From Candidatus Nitrospira neomarina (GTDB lineage: Bacteria; Nitrospirota; Nitrospiria; Nitrospirales; UBA8639): DNA of 64,000 nucleotides. Each line of letters starts with the position of its first letter. Position 1 is the first letter of the stretch. Positions 17,830-26,577 of this stretch are shown piece by piece. The notes under the pieces were generated by a model. It was not told where the DNA came from. It was given only the letters and a program-made list of their open reading frames with translations, and did not search any database. The translations under genes were made by a program, and so were the position numbers. Location of the stretch: the NCBI RefSeq assembly GCF_032051675.1, contig NZ_CP116968.1, positions 2,666,001 to 2,730,000 on the forward strand, given 5' to 3'.

Positions 17830-18753
17830 TTATGATATTGGACTGGCAATGACCATTGCAGGCCATAAGCGAATTTTGTGGGGAATGTCAGAATAGACCA
17901 GATGGGGCTCGAGGCCATCCTGGGGCAATTCCTCAACTCTTCCACGAAAATATTGGTGACTGGTATGATAAAAGTACCGAATGCCTTTCTCATTGAAATC
18001 AGAAAAAGGTTCGATCATGATGACATATTTCCTGGCAACCCTGGCTAATTCCTGAAGAGCCTGATGGCGAATTTCCTCCATGGCTTCTAAGGCCAGCACG
18101 GTATAGACCACATCAAAACTGTTATCCGCAAACGGCAAATTCTTGGCACTTCCCTGATAAAAATTGACGCGCCTATTTGCATTCACGTCTATAATTTTAT
18201 CGGGGGCAAAATCGACGATATCCTGAGAAAGACAAGACATCTTCCCGATCTTTTTTGCTGCCAAGGCTCCCTGCCTGGTCAATTCCAAACCGGAGAATTG
18301 TATTGTAGGAAAATACCCGGATAGAACAAACAGATTAATGCCATAGCCACTTCCAACCTCAAGAACGCTTTCGGGTTGCACGGCCTCAAAAGCCCGTTTC
18401 AACAAGAGAAGGTGTACACGTTTTGTCCCGATTCCTCTGGCTAACATTCTATCCTCTCCCCACAAACACGGAGTAGCCTTGCCTTTCGTGCTTAGGTGCG
18501 CGCCAGTCTCGGTAGAACCCCAGAAGTTCTCGTATGTGTTTTTCACTTTATACTGCCGCCCCCCAAAAGAGGTGTTCAACCGCTTGAAAATTTTGTGTTG
18601 CCAAAATTCAAGAAATTTTTTCCGCCAAGATCGAAACACTCTACGCTTCCAACGCATATCGCTACTGCGAAAACGTCGATGAACGAATGGTTCAAACGCG
18701 GAGTAAATTTCCTCACGGGACACACGAAAATTCAATGGTAAAGATTGAGCCAT
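17830..18753 (-). CDS. Class I SAM-dependent methyltransferase
   Basis: A 307-residue protein with a long basic N-terminal region rich in Arg and Lys (~25-70), then a Rossmann SAM-binding core beginning VLEVGSGYGINL (~132-143), an acidic strand-2 segment FSGLELT, and a Methyltransf_11-type loop NLPFADNSFDVVYTV. It is minus strand, paired with the dioxygenase gene at 18848-19786, 94 bases apart. The acceptor is unknown. In this glycan locus it may methylate a sugar or lipid, but small-molecule methylation cannot be excluded. Confidence 0.75.
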   Translation of the reverse strand: MAQSLPLNFRVSREEIYSAFEPFVHRRFRSSDMRWKRRVFRSWRKKFLEFWQHKIFKRLNTSFGGRQYKVKNTYENFWGSTETGAHLSTKGKATPCLWGEDRMLARGIGTKRVHLLLLKRAFEAVQPESVLEVGSGYGINLFVLSGYFPTIQFSGLELTRQGALAAKKIGKMSCLSQDIVDFAPDKIIDVNANRRVNFYQGSAKNLPFADNSFDVVYTVLALEAMEEIRHQALQELARVARKYVIMIEPFSDFNEKGIRYFYHTSHQYFRGRVEELPQDGLEPHLVYSDIPHKIRLWPAMVIASPIS

Positions 18754-18847
18754 AAGCCGTCGCCTTTTCGTTATTGTAAAATGAGATCTATCATCCTTAC
18801 GGTATTGCTATTGCACAAAAGTCATATCCATGAGAAAGCCGATTTGA

Positions 18848-19786
18848 TTAATGGATCCCTAAGGCCAGCCTCTGAACAAGGTCCGGCTTAAATCCAAGAA
18901 GGTCGGGAGGCACATTAAAGGGAGCTGTGGGTCGGAACGCGGAATACCAGTTGAGAAATTGGATGATTAGGACCACGCGATCTCGTCGGTTATACCGGCT
19001 TCCATAGTGAAGACAGCGGGACGTGTCCAGGAACGCCCCTGAGCCTGGCGGTCCGGTTAACTTCACCTCATGGTTTCTTCCTCCTCCCTCATAAATTCGT
19101 TCGTCCGGCACACGACCAAGCACACGCCCGATCGCTCTCTGCACCTGATGGGATATATCCGCGGGAAGAAACGTCAGCGGCCCCTGATCCTCTTTCGTCT
19201 CAAAGATATTAATAAATACTTTGACTTGCCTGAGATCTTCATAATCGAAGTGAAAGAGCTGGCTGGATTGAGCCGTTTCATTTTCAGGCGACCAACAGAG
19301 CCGGGCTCCGGTCAACTTCGGGACCGTTCCCAGATACGCGGCTGCGGCATCAAGAATTGGGCGGGATACCATAAGCCTGAGCAATTCTGGATGGCGGCAG
19401 AATTCGGCACCCTCAAGAATGGGAAACAGAAATTTCTTGTGAGGATGTTTTTGAAAATATTCCGGGGGGAAAGCCTCTCGTGATTGCCGATACACTGCTT
19501 CACAAAGCCTGACAATGCCATCGGTTCCTTCAATATCGTCAGGCCCAAAAAGCCGATATCCGGCACTCTCTTGAATGGTCATCCGGGACTTAGTGATCGC
19601 AACAATTTCTCTGGCCAATCGCTTTCGCAGACGATATTGAGTGGGGCTACCGGTGATTTTCAGGGCGCGATAAAATGGCCGAACCACCCAAGGGGGTATT
19701 CTCAGATGTTTATGCAATACCTTATAAAGCCGATTCTGACGAATCGGCTGCTTGACCATTTCCGAATTTTCAGAAGATAAAGCCAT
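18848..19786 (-). CDS. Phytanoyl-CoA dioxygenase-like Fe(II) oxygenase
   Basis: A 312-residue protein with the pieces of the phytanoyl-CoA dioxygenase fold: the metal motif FHFDYED (H179, D181), a β-strand VKVFINIF, a GPLTFLPAD loop, and the distal His with a 2-oxoglutarate-type Arg in RCLHYGSR (H260, R263). Such enzymes hydroxylate lipids, amino acids or small metabolites using Fe(II), O2 and usually 2-oxoglutarate. The N-terminal ~110 residues are a basic extension without a recognised domain. It is divergent from gpmA and followed by a methyltransferase on the same strand. The substrate is not identifiable from context. Confidence 0.65.
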   Translation of the reverse strand: MALSSENSEMVKQPIRQNRLYKVLHKHLRIPPWVVRPFYRALKITGSPTQYRLRKRLAREIVAITKSRMTIQESAGYRLFGPDDIEGTDGIVRLCEAVYRQSREAFPPEYFQKHPHKKFLFPILEGAEFCRHPELLRLMVSRPILDAAAAYLGTVPKLTGARLCWSPENETAQSSQLFHFDYEDLRQVKVFINIFETKEDQGPLTFLPADISHQVQRAIGRVLGRVPDERIYEGGGRNHEVKLTGPPGSGAFLDTSRCLHYGSRYNRRDRVVLIIQFLNWYSAFRPTAPFNVPPDLLGFKPDLVQRLALGIH

Positions 19787-20116
19787 AGTACGATCCCATG
19801 CGGAAAATTGAAGAATTTGGCTGTATAGCTTAGGCTTCTTTCATGTTCCATGTATGCCAGGGCACGATCCCTGCCCATCGGCATCTAGGGAAAGCGACTC
19901 ATAATTCCTGAAAATACGCTTTCTGTCAATCATTCACATTGAGCTCCCGTGAAACAGAATGCCCCATTTTGAAAATCCTTATTCATTCTCGAGAAAGCCT
20001 ATGGTATCCTTCGGATTGGATCCGAAGATTGTATATTCAATGCCTTTCGCTTCTAATCCTGCGAAGCCATTACCGGTCAATCGAAACATCAAGGAACAAA
20101 CTTTCCTGCAAACGAA
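19787..20116. other. Divergent intergenic region before the phosphoglycerate mutase gene
   Basis: About 330 bases between the minus-strand dioxygenase and the plus-strand mutase. It holds an 8-bp hairpin CTTCGGAT-tgg-ATCCGAAG (20009-20027) with no T-run after it, so it is not an obvious terminator. A 14-base sequence at 19991-20004 recurs exactly inside the mutase gene at 20145-20158. No gene or RNA was recognised. Confidence 0.4.
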
Positions 20117-20860
20117 ATGGGAACTCTCGTTCTTTTACGCCATGGAGAAAGCCTATGGAACCGCGAAAAACGGTTTACCGGCTGGACCGATATCGGGTTA
20201 AGCCAAAAAGGTGTCAATGAAGCTCAGCGGGCAGCCAAAATTCTTAAGGGGAAAAGAATGATGTTTGACCTGTGTTTCTCATCGGTTTTAAGCCGAGCGC
20301 ATGAAACGGCAACCATTGTACTGAAGAACATGGATTTAACCTCTGTCCCGGTGCGGAAAAGTTGGCGACTAAATGAACGTCATTACGGCGCTCTCCAAGG
20401 AATGACCTGGTGGGAAGCATCAACACAGTTTGGTGCGAAACAAGTACTGATATGGCAGCGACACTTTTCTGCGGTTCCACCTTCGCTCTCTCCTCAGGAT
20501 CCTCGATTTCCCGGACTAGATCCCTTATATGCAGATTTGAATCCTCGGGACCTTCCCTTGACAGAAAGTCTCCAGTACACCCAACGCCGGCTCATTCCTT
20601 GCTGGGAGGAAGACATTGCTCCTCTCGTCAAAGAGGGAAAAAGGATTCTGCTGGTGGCGCACAACAATAGTATCCGAAGTTTGCTACAATTCCTTCTTCA
20701 TCTCGATGAAGCCAGTATTAAACAAATCACGATTAGAACCGGAGAACCCTTGGTCTGTAAATTTGATGCCAAAGGCAATCTTATCAGTTATTCCTATATG
20801 CGGTGGAAGCCAAAGTTGAAGGATTGCACACAAAGGCTGTTGAAATACTGCCTCCCCTAA
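20117..20860 (+). CDS. gpmA: 2,3-bisphosphoglycerate-dependent phosphoglycerate mutase family
   Basis: A 247-residue dPGM-type enzyme. It has the phosphohistidine motif LLRHGESLWN (H9), the catalytic acid segment NERHYGALQG (E87), and a second His in LLVAHNNSIRS (H182), where the family usually has GN rather than NN. The length and RHYGALQG motif match cofactor-dependent phosphoglycerate mutase, which interconverts 3- and 2-phosphoglycerate. Its location within a glycan cluster is unusual for a glycolytic gene, and the divergence near His182 leaves room for a sugar-phosphate phosphatase role. It is followed after 16 bases by a dioxygenase gene. Confidence 0.78.
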   Translation: MGTLVLLRHGESLWNREKRFTGWTDIGLSQKGVNEAQRAAKILKGKRMMFDLCFSSVLSRAHETATIVLKNMDLTSVPVRKSWRLNERHYGALQGMTWWEASTQFGAKQVLIWQRHFSAVPPSLSPQDPRFPGLDPLYADLNPRDLPLTESLQYTQRRLIPCWEEDIAPLVKEGKRILLVAHNNSIRSLLQFLLHLDEASIKQITIRTGEPLVCKFDAKGNLISYSYMRWKPKLKDCTQRLLKYCLP

Positions 20861-20876
20861 GTTCATTTTTGATTTT

Positions 20877-21590
20877 ATGACGATTCTAAACTTTTCAGCC
20901 CTCGAAGCTATTTCGGCCCAATCCTTTCAGGAAGCCAAGCCTTACCCGTGGATGAATCCCGCGGATCTCTTGACGGATGTAGGTTATCAAGGCCTGGTTG
21001 AGACCCTTCCGGATGTCTCCATGTTTCAAAAGCGTTTTGGGGTTAAACGGGCTCATGGGCAACAAAGCCATGATCGCTACACGTTAGATTATCGCCAGGG
21101 CCTACCCCTGTCTCCTCATTGGGATCAATTTCTAATCGAGCTTCAGGGAAAACCCTATTCGAATTTTTTAAAACGATTATTTGGGGTCAAGTCCCTTGAA
21201 TTGAATTTCCATTGGCACTATACCCCCAATGGATGCTCTGTTTCTCCACATTGTGATGCCAAACATAAACTTGGTTCTCACATTTTCTACTTTAATACGA
21301 AAGAGGATTGGGACCCCGCCTGGGGGGGGGAAACCGTTATCCTCGACGATCAAGGGAAATTTAGCCGAAAAAGCGCTCCCAGTTTTGAAGATTTTCCACA
21401 ATCGTTGGCTTCAACCGCCATTGGGAATTTCAGTCTGTTATTTCAACGATTGGATAAATCCTGGCATGGGGTCCGCCCCGTTCAATGCCCGGAAGGGCAC
21501 ATGCGAAAGGTGTTCATCGTCGTCATCAATCGGCTCTCCCTGGTGGACCGAATCGGCCGGGTCTTTGGAAAAAGCCCTAAGGGGTACTAA
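20877..21590 (+). CDS. 2-oxoglutarate/Fe(II) oxygenase-like protein (prolyl hydroxylase fold)
   Basis: A 237-residue protein with an HxD metal motif SPHCDAKH (H125, D127), the strand HIFYFN, the WGGETVILDD loop typical of prolyl-4-hydroxylase-like proteins, and a distal SWHGVRPV (H197) with R210 downstream as the likely 2-oxoglutarate anchor. It lies 16 bases after gpmA and is probably cotranscribed. The fold differs in detail from the phytanoyl-CoA dioxygenase-like protein at 18848-19786, so the region holds two unrelated oxygenases. Substrate unknown; glycan or lipid hydroxylation is a guess from location. Confidence 0.7.
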   Translation: MTILNFSALEAISAQSFQEAKPYPWMNPADLLTDVGYQGLVETLPDVSMFQKRFGVKRAHGQQSHDRYTLDYRQGLPLSPHWDQFLIELQGKPYSNFLKRLFGVKSLELNFHWHYTPNGCSVSPHCDAKHKLGSHIFYFNTKEDWDPAWGGETVILDDQGKFSRKSAPSFEDFPQSLASTAIGNFSLLFQRLDKSWHGVRPVQCPEGHMRKVFIVVINRLSLVDRIGRVFGKSPKGY

Positions 21591-21628
21591 TTTTCTCAAT
21601 ACGTTCCAGCGCTCATTGCCCATAGTCC

Positions 21629-22444
21629 TTACAGTCTCCGATACCCTTCGAAATAGTCGGGCTTTATGGCTTTCCAATCTCTTTCAAAAAATGCCCGTTT
21701 CGTCCACTGGGCGAGAAAACACAATTCGATAAATCCATAATAGGCTTGAATATCCGGCGCGCCCTTCGTTGCCAACAATCGGAGAAACTCACTCTTGAAG
21801 GGATTCAGCCACCGCACCAAGGCTTTGGCAGCACCCATGCCTATGAGATGCTCGCAGACGAGGCCTTCCACATCGACGGCACAAAGCAAATGAGTCTTGG
21901 GATGGAGGACAAAATTTTTCTTGACAGGATCGGTATAGTCAAACCCGATCCAACAATGTGTGGGCTGCAGGACATCCACGGATTTTCTGATCTCCCCCAA
22001 CAATCCATTCGAAAGGATTCCAATCTGATTGAGAAAATGCAGATCCCGATCCAGGCGATCGGGGAACAGGGTCTTATTCGTTTCCACCAACCGTGGAGAT
22101 TCAGAGTATACACGACTATAAAACATGGCCACTTTTTCAACGAGTGAGTCATCAACCTCTTTGATGAGAGACCCTTGAACAAACTCCACCCAGATTTCCC
22201 GTTCATAACGAATCACCATATTCGGGAAGATCCCGTCCCCACGGAAGCACTCGAGATTACGCTCAATTTCAACAGCCACCGAAGAATCACAAAAAACCAA
22301 TCGCTTAAATTGCTGCCCATTGATGGTCACAAAATGAAGGCTTTTGTCCTTTTGCAACCGGACTCCAAAAAGCCGAGATAAAAAGTATCGGGCTCGCTTC
22401 AAGAAAAAGGGCGATCGTTGTTTGACCTTTAGTTGAAAAGACAT
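21629..22444 (-). CDS. Protein-kinase-fold phosphotransferase-like protein
   Basis: A 271-residue protein if started at ATG 22444; the open frame extends to 22558, but the added N-terminus looks non-coding. Kinase-like elements can be traced: a β3-type Lys in FKRLVF, a helix Glu in EIERN, a hinge WVEFVQGSLI, a catalytic loop FDYTDPVKKNFV (Asp then Asn), and the metal-binding VDVEG standing for DFG. This resembles small-molecule kinases (aminoglycoside/choline kinase or Kdo kinase style). In a glycan locus it may phosphorylate a core sugar. It is minus strand and convergent with the oxygenase at 20877. The family is inferred from motifs only. Confidence 0.5.
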   Translation of the reverse strand: MSFQLKVKQRSPFFLKRARYFLSRLFGVRLQKDKSLHFVTINGQQFKRLVFCDSSVAVEIERNLECFRGDGIFPNMVIRYEREIWVEFVQGSLIKEVDDSLVEKVAMFYSRVYSESPRLVETNKTLFPDRLDRDLHFLNQIGILSNGLLGEIRKSVDVLQPTHCWIGFDYTDPVKKNFVLHPKTHLLCAVDVEGLVCEHLIGMGAAKALVRWLNPFKSEFLRLLATKGAPDIQAYYGFIELCFLAQWTKRAFFERDWKAIKPDYFEGYRRL

Positions 22445-22719
22445 TGTGATGAAGAGTGTTTGGGTTAAACTGGTGGTGTCAAAACACCAAAAATTTGGAA
22501 AACAGGAGATACATCGGATATGATTGAAACCCCTTAGAGAAGAATGCGTTACTGCCACCTGCCTGAGAAGCTCCGATTACCGTAACGGCACGTGAACTTT
22601 CAGGAGATGTGTTATGAACTTTTTTTAAAAAAGAGTCAACATCTTATCGGATTTTAGCTCCAATAGCGCATGAATTGAGAACTCCTCCGGTATAACCAAA
22701 ACATTCTGGTCAGACGACG

Positions 22720-23724
22720 ATGCTTGCCAACCCAAAAGTTACCGTATTTATCCCGGCTTATAACCGCGAAAAATATATTGGAGACGCCATTGAAAGTATT
22801 TTGGCACAAACGTTTACCAATTTTGAAATACTCCTCATAGATGATGGTTCAAAAGACCGTACAATTGAAATCATGCGTTCCTATCAGGATCCTCGTGTGC
22901 GCATCATCAGGAATGAACATAATCTCGGGATTCCCAAGACCCGCAACAAAGGCATTGAACAGGCCCGGGGTGAATATATCGCCATGTTAGATAGCGACGA
23001 TCGGGCATATCCCATACGACTGGAGAAGCAGGTCAACTTTCTGGATGCTCATCATGATTATGCCCAAGTAGGAAGCTGGTGCCGCATGATGGACGAACAA
23101 GGTCGGCCATTAAAGCGGATCAAGCGTCAGCCCATTTTACCTGAGGACGTCGACATTCAACTTTTGTTTCGATGTTCCCTGAGTAACCGATCAATAATGG
23201 CTCGGACTGAAATTTTGCGGGAATATGGGTATCGAAATGACTACCCACGCTGTCAGGATTATGACCTCCACGTGAGACTGGCCCAAAAATATAAACTCGC
23301 CAACCTCCCTGAGTGCCTGGTCTACGGCCGTATACACGCCGATCAAATTACCAGTCAAACAGAAGAGCTGGGGGATGAAAAAAAGCGGGCAATCATCCGC
23401 CATCAACTCAACGTCTTGGGGGTACCCTTCACCGAAGAGGATCTTGGTCCGCATTTGACGTTGTCCCGCATGCGAAAATCCCAATTCACGCCGGATCGTG
23501 ATTACCTTCAATGGGCGGAAAATTGGTTACTGAAACTTCAAGAAGCCAATTTGCAGACACACCGGTATTCGCAGCGCGCAATGGCACAAGCGGTCCGCGA
23601 AAAATGGATACGGACATGTTGGGCGGCCTGGAAGGGCATGGGGTGGAAAGCCCTGAAATATTATGTTCACTCCCCCTTGCGCAAAAGCCTCGGCAATACG
23701 ATACGAGAACACGTTCTCACTTAA
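22720..23724 (+). CDS. Family 2 glycosyltransferase
   Basis: A 334-residue GT2 protein. The N-terminal nucleotide-binding start VTVFIPAYNRE (~8-18), LLIDDGSKDRT (~38-48), and the DxD-type motif AMLDSDDRAYP (~89-99) are all present; the acceptor region follows. No membrane segments are visible, so it probably acts at the inner face of the inner membrane on a lipid-linked or core glycan. It precedes the GT4 gene by 45 bases, and the two likely form a transcription unit at the end of the surface-glycan region. Donor and acceptor sugars are not determinable. Confidence 0.88.
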   Translation: MLANPKVTVFIPAYNREKYIGDAIESILAQTFTNFEILLIDDGSKDRTIEIMRSYQDPRVRIIRNEHNLGIPKTRNKGIEQARGEYIAMLDSDDRAYPIRLEKQVNFLDAHHDYAQVGSWCRMMDEQGRPLKRIKRQPILPEDVDIQLLFRCSLSNRSIMARTEILREYGYRNDYPRCQDYDLHVRLAQKYKLANLPECLVYGRIHADQITSQTEELGDEKKRAIIRHQLNVLGVPFTEEDLGPHLTLSRMRKSQFTPDRDYLQWAENWLLKLQEANLQTHRYSQRAMAQAVREKWIRTCWAAWKGMGWKALKYYVHSPLRKSLGNTIREHVLT

Positions 23725-23769
23725 TCAGCCCGGTATCTATTCATTAAGTCTCAAACGACCTTTAATTAT

Positions 23770-25035
23770 ATGATGACGACGAATTCCTCGGATTTCGCGC
23801 CACTTCCGAGTCAATCGATAAAGATAGAAGGTGAACCACCATACCGTAAACATCTTGCGATATTTTTACCATCTCTAGCCGGGGGCGGCGTCGCAAGGGC
23901 TATGGTCTATCTTTCAGAGGCCTTTGCCGATCGCAACCACAGAGTGGACCTGATCTTATGTCAGGTCTCAGGGCCTTACCTGGACAGCATTTCTCCGAAG
24001 GTTACGGTCATCGGGCTTAAGAGGAGAACAAAATGGCGGGGATGCTTCCATGCCGTGTCAGCTGATTTTGGGGCTTTATGGTCAATGCTTCTCCCGGTCC
24101 TTCTCTCGTCTCATCCTCCAAAAACTATCGGGTATCTCCCGGATTTGGTTGAATATTTACGACGTGAGAAACCAGATACGATGCTCACGGCGAAAACTCC
24201 TGCGAACCTCATAGCCTTGTTAGCCGCACGCCTTGCAGGTGGCAAAACGCGCATTGTGATCAACGAACAAACCAGTTTGTCTCCCATCATCAAGACATCC
24301 AAAAAATGGCGTTGGCGTTTCCTTGCTCCTCTCTTGCAACGCGTGTACCCATGGGCGGATGAAATCGCGACCGTGGCGGATGGCGTCGCGGAAGATGTGT
24401 CCTCATTGACGGGAATCCATCGTGATCGTATTACGACGATTTTCAATCCGGTGGCCCTCACCCAGGTACAGGAAAAAGCCCGCATCTCGGTTGACCATCC
24501 GTGGTTTCCGGCAGACACTCTGCCGGTTATCTTAGGTGTAGGGAGACATGTGCCACAAAAGGACTTCGCGTGTCTTATAAAGGCCTTTGGGCGAGTTCGT
24601 TCTGTGCGTCCAGCCCGGCTGGTGATCCTCGGGGAGGGAAGGATGCGGAATGAGCTTGAAGAGCTAGCTGAAACCCTGGCCCTCACCAAAGATATTTCCA
24701 TGCCCGGATTTGTCGACAATCCCTTCGCCTTTATGGCCAGAGCTTCGGTATTTGTGCTCTCGTCAGCATGGGAAGGTTGTCCGAATGTGCTGATCGAAGC
24801 GTTAGCATGTGGATGTCCGATTGTCAGCACAGACTGCCCGAGCGGTCCTACCGAGATTCTCCAAAAGGGGGCTTTTGGACCATTGGTACCGGTAGGCGAT
24901 GACAAAGCGCTGGCCGAAGCTATTCTTCAGGTCCTTGACCATCCACTTGGCCAGGAGCAGTTGCGTGCCCGCGCAACGGAGTTCGAGGTGGGCAGGATCG
25001 CGGAAAAGTATCTCCGGCTTATGTCGGCGACCTAA
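23770..25035 (+). CDS. Family 4 glycosyltransferase (GT-B)
   Basis: A 421-residue GT4 protein. The N-terminal GT-B domain begins LAIFLPSLAGGGVARAMVYL (~29-48). The C-terminal domain shows ILGVGRHVPQKDF (~257), VILGEGRMRNELE, the EX7E-type region in SSAWEGCPNVLIEALACG (~336-353) and STDCPSGPTEIL. It uses a nucleotide-sugar donor at the cytoplasmic face. It follows the GT2 gene closely and is the last gene of the surface-carbohydrate block. Confidence 0.9.
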   Translation: MMTTNSSDFAPLPSQSIKIEGEPPYRKHLAIFLPSLAGGGVARAMVYLSEAFADRNHRVDLILCQVSGPYLDSISPKVTVIGLKRRTKWRGCFHAVSADFGALWSMLLPVLLSSHPPKTIGYLPDLVEYLRREKPDTMLTAKTPANLIALLAARLAGGKTRIVINEQTSLSPIIKTSKKWRWRFLAPLLQRVYPWADEIATVADGVAEDVSSLTGIHRDRITTIFNPVALTQVQEKARISVDHPWFPADTLPVILGVGRHVPQKDFACLIKAFGRVRSVRPARLVILGEGRMRNELEELAETLALTKDISMPGFVDNPFAFMARASVFVLSSAWEGCPNVLIEALACGCPIVSTDCPSGPTEILQKGAFGPLVPVGDDKALAEAILQVLDHPLGQEQLRARATEFEVGRIAEKYLRLMSAT

Positions 25036-25444
25036 TATCCCTTCAAAGGACTCCGTTACGAGTGGCAAGATAGCAACAATAGGACCTGTGCGGAACGGTT
25101 TTCGATAAAGACAATCGTCGTGACGGTCTTTTATCCCCCCTTAATAAATGGGGAATGATGAGGAGCAAGGCTTATCGTCATGGGGGGCCCCGCTCCTCAT
25201 AGCCAATCAATATGGGTGCCTGAGACCTACCTCACGACGCTTCTATGCGGTGAGAGAGCTTTATCATGGCCAGGAAGTTTATCCCCTTGAAGCTTCCAGC
25301 AAATATGCAAAATTACCAACTGGCAGATAATCAATTGACGTCCAAGTCCTGTGACCACATCTCCAGTTCGCCTGTCTATCCCTATAGCAACACTCCATGT
25401 GGCTGTAGGCGTTTATATGCCCAGGCATCGGTGATGATATGGCA
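25036..25444. other. Intergenic region between the GT4 and DUF2141 genes
   Basis: About 410 bases between convergent genes. The open frames here are short, overlap on the same strand and have no recognisable motifs. I see no clear terminator hairpin with a T-run and no RNA gene. Confidence 0.4.
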
Positions 25445-25951
25445 CTAATATTTCATATCAACATCTACATGGGTCACTTCCCCATTCACCTCGAAAGAGG
25501 ATTCCTCAAAGCTCGGAGCGGCTAAAAATAAGGAGGGGTTTTTGGACACACCAAACCCTTCGGTAGGCAAACCGATCCAATTACGGTCGAATTTATGATT
25601 GTCGTTTTCATCATGGTACACGACCACAGCATATTTTCCTTCCACCGGTGCGGCCAAACATAGGGTCATAGAATCTTTTTGGGCAGGTTCCCGTTCCTTA
25701 TCAGCCTTGGCTCCCTTGACTAAAAAACTCTCTGGATCAGGTCCATACAGGACTGCCTTAAGTGTTCCTGCAGCGCTTTTGATTCCATGCACATGAATGT
25801 GAATAGGCTTCCCTTCGGAGGGGCAGGTATTTACCGGTAGCTGAAAATCTGCACCAAAACTTACTGAAACACTGAGCAACAACACTAGACACAAAATAGA
25901 CAGGACAACCCCATTTGGTCGCGAATAGGCTGTGCTCGAAAACATTTTCAT
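25445..25951 (-). CDS. Exported DUF2141 domain protein
   Basis: A 168-residue protein with a cleavable signal peptide: a hydrophobic core around residues 15-31 ending VSVSFGAD. The mature part has the DUF2141 pattern: IHIHVHGIKSAAGTLKAVLY (~50-69), then YAVVVYHDENDNHKFDRNWIG (read in parts, ~107-127) and GLPTEGFGVS. The D-x-N-x-N-x-K-x-D string resembles a calcium-binding loop. The role of DUF2141 proteins is unknown; they are periplasmic or surface β-rich proteins. It is minus strand, downstream of lspA by 86 bases, but probably not functionally linked to it. Confidence 0.75.
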   Translation of the reverse strand: MKMFSSTAYSRPNGVVLSILCLVLLLSVSVSFGADFQLPVNTCPSEGKPIHIHVHGIKSAAGTLKAVLYGPDPESFLVKGAKADKEREPAQKDSMTLCLAAPVEGKYAVVVYHDENDNHKFDRNWIGLPTEGFGVSKNPSLFLAAPSFEESSFEVNGEVTHVDVDMKY

Positions 25952-26037
25952 CCTTCATACTCACTCATGCACATCATATGATGAGAGCAAAATAAGCGGA
26001 TACACACGTGGTTCGCAACTGAAGATAATCCGGAAGA

Positions 26038-26577
26038 TTAGAGAGGAGGATTTTCTTGAGCGGTCAAGTTGGGTTTTCGTTTTTCAAAGGCAAACAGGAG
26101 GAGAAGGGAGCACACCCCCACGCTAATCGCCGAATCGGCCACATTGAAAGCGGGCCAATGGTAGCCATTGATATAGAAATCTAAAAAATCGATGACTTCT
26201 CCATATTGCAGGCGATCAATAAAATTTCCAATCGCACCCCCAAAAATAGACGCAATGGTCAATTGTCCCCACCAATCGTGGGGTTCCAGCCGTAAGAAGA
26301 TGGTGATTAATAATCCCATGGCAAATAGGGAAGTCAGGAAAAAGAAAATGAGCCTAAACCCGCTACTGGTCGTGCCCATGATCCCAAATGCGGCGCCAGG
26401 GTTTCTGATGTAGGTCAAAGAAAAATATCCCGGAATAATAGGGATGGATTCGTGAAGATACATCGAAGTGGCAATATAATACTTGGTGACCTGATCAAGG
26501 CTTACGATGGACGCGACGACGAGGCCCAACAACACAAACCGATGAAGGCCGCCGCTCACCCCAACGCCTCCACGCAT
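26038..26577 (-). CDS. lspA: Lipoprotein signal peptidase (signal peptidase II)
   Basis: A 179-residue inner-membrane aspartic protease that cleaves prolipoprotein signal peptides at the lipidated Cys. It has four hydrophobic segments and both catalytic regions: GNFIDRL (D121) and AFNVADSAIS (D148). The conserved NPGAAFG lies at 59-65. The start is placed at ATG 26577 because the longer frame overlaps ileS further and adds a non-family N-terminus; even so, it overlaps the ileS stop by about 20 bases. The ileS-lspA order is common in bacteria, so the two are likely cotranscribed. It would process the lipoproteins in this window. Confidence 0.93.
   Translation of the reverse strand: MRGGVGVSGGLHRFVLLGLVVASIVSLDQVTKYYIATSMYLHESIPIIPGYFSLTYIRNPGAAFGIMGTTSSGFRLIFFFLTSLFAMGLLITIFLRLEPHDWWGQLTIASIFGGAIGNFIDRLQYGEVIDFLDFYINGYHWPAFNVADSAISVGVCSLLLLFAFEKRKPNLTAQENPPL

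Noticed and set aside
20009-20027. 8-bp hairpin in the gap upstream of the mutase gene
   Set aside because: No T-run and no known RNA or operator pattern, so not called a terminator or regulator.
19991-20158. 14-base exact repeat at 19991-20004 and 20145-20158
   Set aside because: The second copy encodes the conserved GESLW part of the mutase; one short match is likely chance.
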